From contig JACDBS010000053.1 in assembly GCA_013694795.1 (NCBI GenBank), positions 1 through 9,425 on the forward strand: DNA of 9,425 nucleotides. The letters run 5' to 3'. The DNA is from Chloroflexota bacterium (GTDB taxonomy: Bacteria; Chloroflexota; Limnocylindria; QHBO01). Below, piece after piece: positions 7,952 to 9,425 of the stretch (its first letter is position 1; each line of letters starts with the position of its first letter). Made by a program: the position numbers and the translations under genes. The notes below the pieces were generated by a model, which saw only the letters and a program-made list of their open reading frames with translations, had not been told where the DNA came from and searched no databases.

Positions 7952-7983
7952 TGGACCGATACTGTGGCCGTCAGATCGGTTCA
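7952..7983. repeat. Long imperfect hairpin in the divergent glyA / membrane-protein region
   Basis: The left arm TGGACCGAT-A-CTG (7952-7964) pairs with CAGATCGGTTCA (7972-7983), giving 12 pairs. One is a G-U pair (7954/7981), there is one bulged A (7961), and the loop is 7 nt. It ends 3 nt before the ribosome site of the plus-strand gene. It may be an operator palindrome or an RNA leader hairpin controlling that gene. A -10-like GATACT (7958-7963) lies inside it. Confidence 0.5.
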
Positions 7984-7986
7984 TAC

Positions 7987-7991
7987 GGAGG
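7987..7991 (+). promoter_or_regulatory. Shine-Dalgarno deciding the TTG start at 7998
   Basis: GGAGG lies 6 nt before TTG at 7998. It favours this start over the in-frame GTG at 7938, which has no ribosome site and would place the hairpin inside the coding region. Confidence 0.65.
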
Positions 7992-7997
7992 GGCATC

Positions 7998-8489
7998 TTG
8001 GATCTCTACGGGACAGTCGTGTTCATCCATGCCACGACCATCCTCCTGTTCTTCGTCGCTCACGGCGTCTCGATGGCGGTGGCATTCGCGCTGAAGCGCG
8101 AGACGGAGCCCGCCCGCGTGCGCGCCCTTCTCGACCTGTCTCGGTTCAGCCTCGGCCTCCCGGTGATCGTGCTCGTGGTCGTGGGTCTCCTGTCGGGCAT
8201 CCTGGCGGGCTTCATGGGCGGCCACTGGGGGCGGATCTGGATCTGGGCGTCGCTCGTCATCTTCGTCGTCATCGGCGGAGCGATGACGCCGCTGGCGTCG
8301 CTCCGGCTTCAGCCGATCCGCACCGCCGCCGGCATGTCATCCAGCGGCCCGAGGCCGGTGGAGGCCCAGCCCGAGGATCCAGAGAAGATGCGGCGCCTCA
8401 TCGCCGCCTGGAACCCGCTGCCGATCGCGGCTATGGGCCTCATCGGGTTCATCGTCATCCTGTGGCTGATGCTGGAGCAGCCGTTCTAG
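7998..8489 (+). CDS. Four-helix integral membrane protein, DUF2269-like
   Basis: Small membrane protein of 163 residues with unknown function. Four hydrophobic helices lie at about 6-30, 53-73, 79-99 and 140-160. Between the third and fourth is a polar loop rich in Pro/Glu/Arg (105-138). Histidines at 11 and 22 in helix 1 and 76 before helix 3 could bind metal or haem, but this is speculation. The opening DLYGTVVFIHATTILLFFVA and the layout recall the DUF2269 group of predicted membrane proteins; the family call is by eye and could be wrong. The start is TTG at 7998 with GGAGG 6 nt upstream. It is divergent from glyA and convergent with the AcnX pair, so it is probably transcribed alone. Confidence 0.75.
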   Translation: MDLYGTVVFIHATTILLFFVAHGVSMAVAFALKRETEPARVRALLDLSRFSLGLPVIVLVVVGLLSGILAGFMGGHWGRIWIWASLVIFVVIGGAMTPLASLRLQPIRTAAGMSSSGPRPVEAQPEDPEKMRRLIAAWNPLPIAAMGLIGFIVILWLMLEQPF

Positions 8490-8517
8490 GATCCCGGCCG
8501 ACCTCGGTCCGCGGCGC

Positions 8518-8892
8518 TCAGGCGTGCGAGGCGAACGGACCGGCTTCGAGGTCGATCTGCTGGCCGTCCGCGATCGCGTCATAGCCGGCGCGGGGAAGGA
8601 CGACGATCGGGATCCGGATTCCGTAGAGCTCCTCCGCCACCGCCGAGCCGATGGCCAGGATGAGGTCCGGCTCGCTCATCACGAATGCCGCGGGCGCGGT
8701 GCCCACCCGCACTGCCTCCGCCAGGACCGATGCGCTCGACGAGGATCCACGGGCCGAAGGCATGACCACCACGCGGCCGGTCAGGTTGACGCCGCGCTGA
8801 GGGTGGTGCGAGTCGATGAGCTGGCCGGTGGCCGGATCCATGCCGCCCCACAGGCTCAGACCCTCGGCCAGCACCAGCGCACGTGGGCTCAC
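8518..8892 (-). CDS. AcnX-type dehydratase, small (swivel-domain) subunit
   Basis: Small subunit of an aconitase-X enzyme (DUF126 family, aconitase swivel-like fold), 124 residues, the usual size for a separate chain. Motifs are LSLWGGMDPATGQLID (12-27), HHPQRGVNLTGRVVVMP (29-45), and the serine-rich substrate-site loop SARGSSSSASVLAEA (46-60), the family hallmark. Later segments (AAFVMSEPDLILAIGS at 68-83, YGIRIPIVVLP at 90-100) also fit. GTG at 8892 is chosen because it overlaps the large-subunit stop by 4 nt (GTGA) and the protein then begins at the conserved domain; a longer frame upstream would only overlap the large subunit. The substrate is undecided: hydroxyproline-type or mevalonate-5-phosphate. 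Confidence 0.88.
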   Translation of the reverse strand: MSPRALVLAEGLSLWGGMDPATGQLIDSHHPQRGVNLTGRVVVMPSARGSSSSASVLAEAVRVGTAPAAFVMSEPDLILAIGSAVAEELYGIRIPIVVLPRAGYDAIADGQQIDLEAGPFASHA

Positions 8893-9425
8893 AGCCCACC
8901 CCACACCGTGTCGTTGCGAACGATGCGTCCGGCGATGGCGGAGCGCATGCACTCGGCGCTGGAGCCAAAGACCACCTGCGCACCGATGTTGCCCGGGGCG
9001 TAGTAGGCCCACTTGCCCGAGTCGGTCATGACCGGGCCGTCCGTGCGCCGCAGGATGGGCGTGATGTAGCTGCACGTATCGACGAGCAGCTCGACGCCGG
9101 CGGCACGGAGCCGCCGTGCGACATCGGGCGCCTGCGCCAGGGTGTCGCGGCCGGTCGAGATCAGACACTCGACGTCCGGGTGGACCGCGCCGTCACCGAG
9201 CATGCCGGCGTATCGCTCGAGCTCTGCCAGCGAGGCATGCGGAGTGCCCAGCGAGACGGCGCCCAAGCGCTCACCGGTCGCGGTGCTGAGCTCGTCACGA
9301 ACAGCACGGAGCTCGGCGAGATGGATGAGCTCGACGCGCTCCGGCGTCCGATGTTGAAGAGCATCGTCGAGACTCGGCGCCTCGGGAGTCGAGCCGACGA
9401 CGTGGAACATCGCCACCGAACCGGA
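8889..9425 (-). CDS. AcnX-type dehydratase, large catalytic subunit (partial, N-terminus off right edge)
   Basis: C-terminal 178 residues of the large chain of an aconitase-X dehydratase (DUF521 family); the frame is open to the window edge, so the N-terminal part is missing. Visible motifs are VAMFHVVGSTPEAPSLDDA near the edge, SLGTPHASLAELERYAG, DTCSYITPILRRTDGPVMTD, SGKWAYYAPGNIG, and VVFGSSAECMRSAIAGR close to the end. The Cys in DTCSYITP and the one in AECM are likely iron-sulfur ligands, by comparison with the family. Such enzymes dehydrate cis-3-hydroxy-L-proline in bacteria and mevalonate-5-phosphate in archaea. The stop overlaps the small-subunit GTG, so the two are translated together. 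Confidence 0.9.
   Translation of the reverse strand, partial: SGSVAMFHVVGSTPEAPSLDDALQHRTPERVELIHLAELRAVRDELSTATGERLGAVSLGTPHASLAELERYAGMLGDGAVHPDVECLISTGRDTLAQAPDVARRLRAAGVELLVDTCSYITPILRRTDGPVMTDSGKWAYYAPGNIGAQVVFGSSAECMRSAIAGRIVRNDTVWGGL

Noticed and set aside
7938..7997. GTG start at 7938 for the membrane protein
   Set aside because: It has no ribosome site, the added residues precede the conserved first helix, and it would put the hairpin inside the gene; TTG at 7998 has GGAGG.
8490..8517. Possible bidirectional terminator between the membrane protein and AcnX genes
   Set aside because: The 28-bp convergent gap has only a 4-bp stem with a 2-nt loop and no T-tract on either strand.
8893..9168. 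Longer upstream start for the AcnX small subunit
   Set aside because: The extra residues overlap the large subunit in another frame and are Arg/His/Ala-rich without similarity; GTG at 8892 gives the family length and a GTGA overlap.

Overview
This is a GC-rich bacterial window. Nearly all of it can be assigned by eye. The core is the F-type (F1Fo) ATP synthase operon, transcribed right to left on the minus strand. Its order is two small two-helix membrane proteins of the AtpZ/AtpI type, then atpB (a), atpE (c), atpF (b), atpH (delta), atpA (alpha), atpG (gamma) and atpD (beta). AtpD runs off the left edge, so atpC (epsilon) would lie outside. Gene spacing is tight throughout. The one real gap, between atpB and atpE, holds a perfect hairpin and the clearest Shine-Dalgarno sequence in the operon. 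The base composition, the AtpZ-like pair and the alpha and beta sequences suggest a high-GC lineage such as Chloroflexota or a neighbouring phylum. This is an impression, because no taxonomic marker gene is present.

Upstream of the operon is about 490 bp without a convincing gene (6151-6639). It contains a good -10 hexamer close to the first atp gene and several short inverted repeats. Further right is glyA (serine hydroxymethyltransferase, minus strand), complete with all key PLP-site residues. It is divergent from a small four-helix membrane protein resembling the DUF2269 group (plus strand, TTG start). Their 77-bp shared upstream region contains a long imperfect hairpin and possible -10 elements for both directions.

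The right end carries two overlapping minus-strand genes, convergent with the membrane protein. They match the large (partial) and small subunits of an AcnX-type dehydratase, an aconitase-superfamily enzyme split into two chains. Known activities in the family are cis-3-hydroxyproline dehydratase and the mevalonate-5-phosphate dehydratase of the archaeal mevalonate route. The sequence alone does not decide between them.

There is no mobile element, CRISPR array, tRNA, rRNA or toxin/defence gene that I can support, and I do not see a wholly new system. The points most worth a second look are: a roughly 77-residue Ala/Glu then Lys/Pro tail on AtpA; a Val-to-Thr change in the AtpD P-loop; the tandem AtpZ-like pair and the unclear start of its first member; the leader hairpin between glyA and the membrane protein; and the bacterial two-subunit AcnX.
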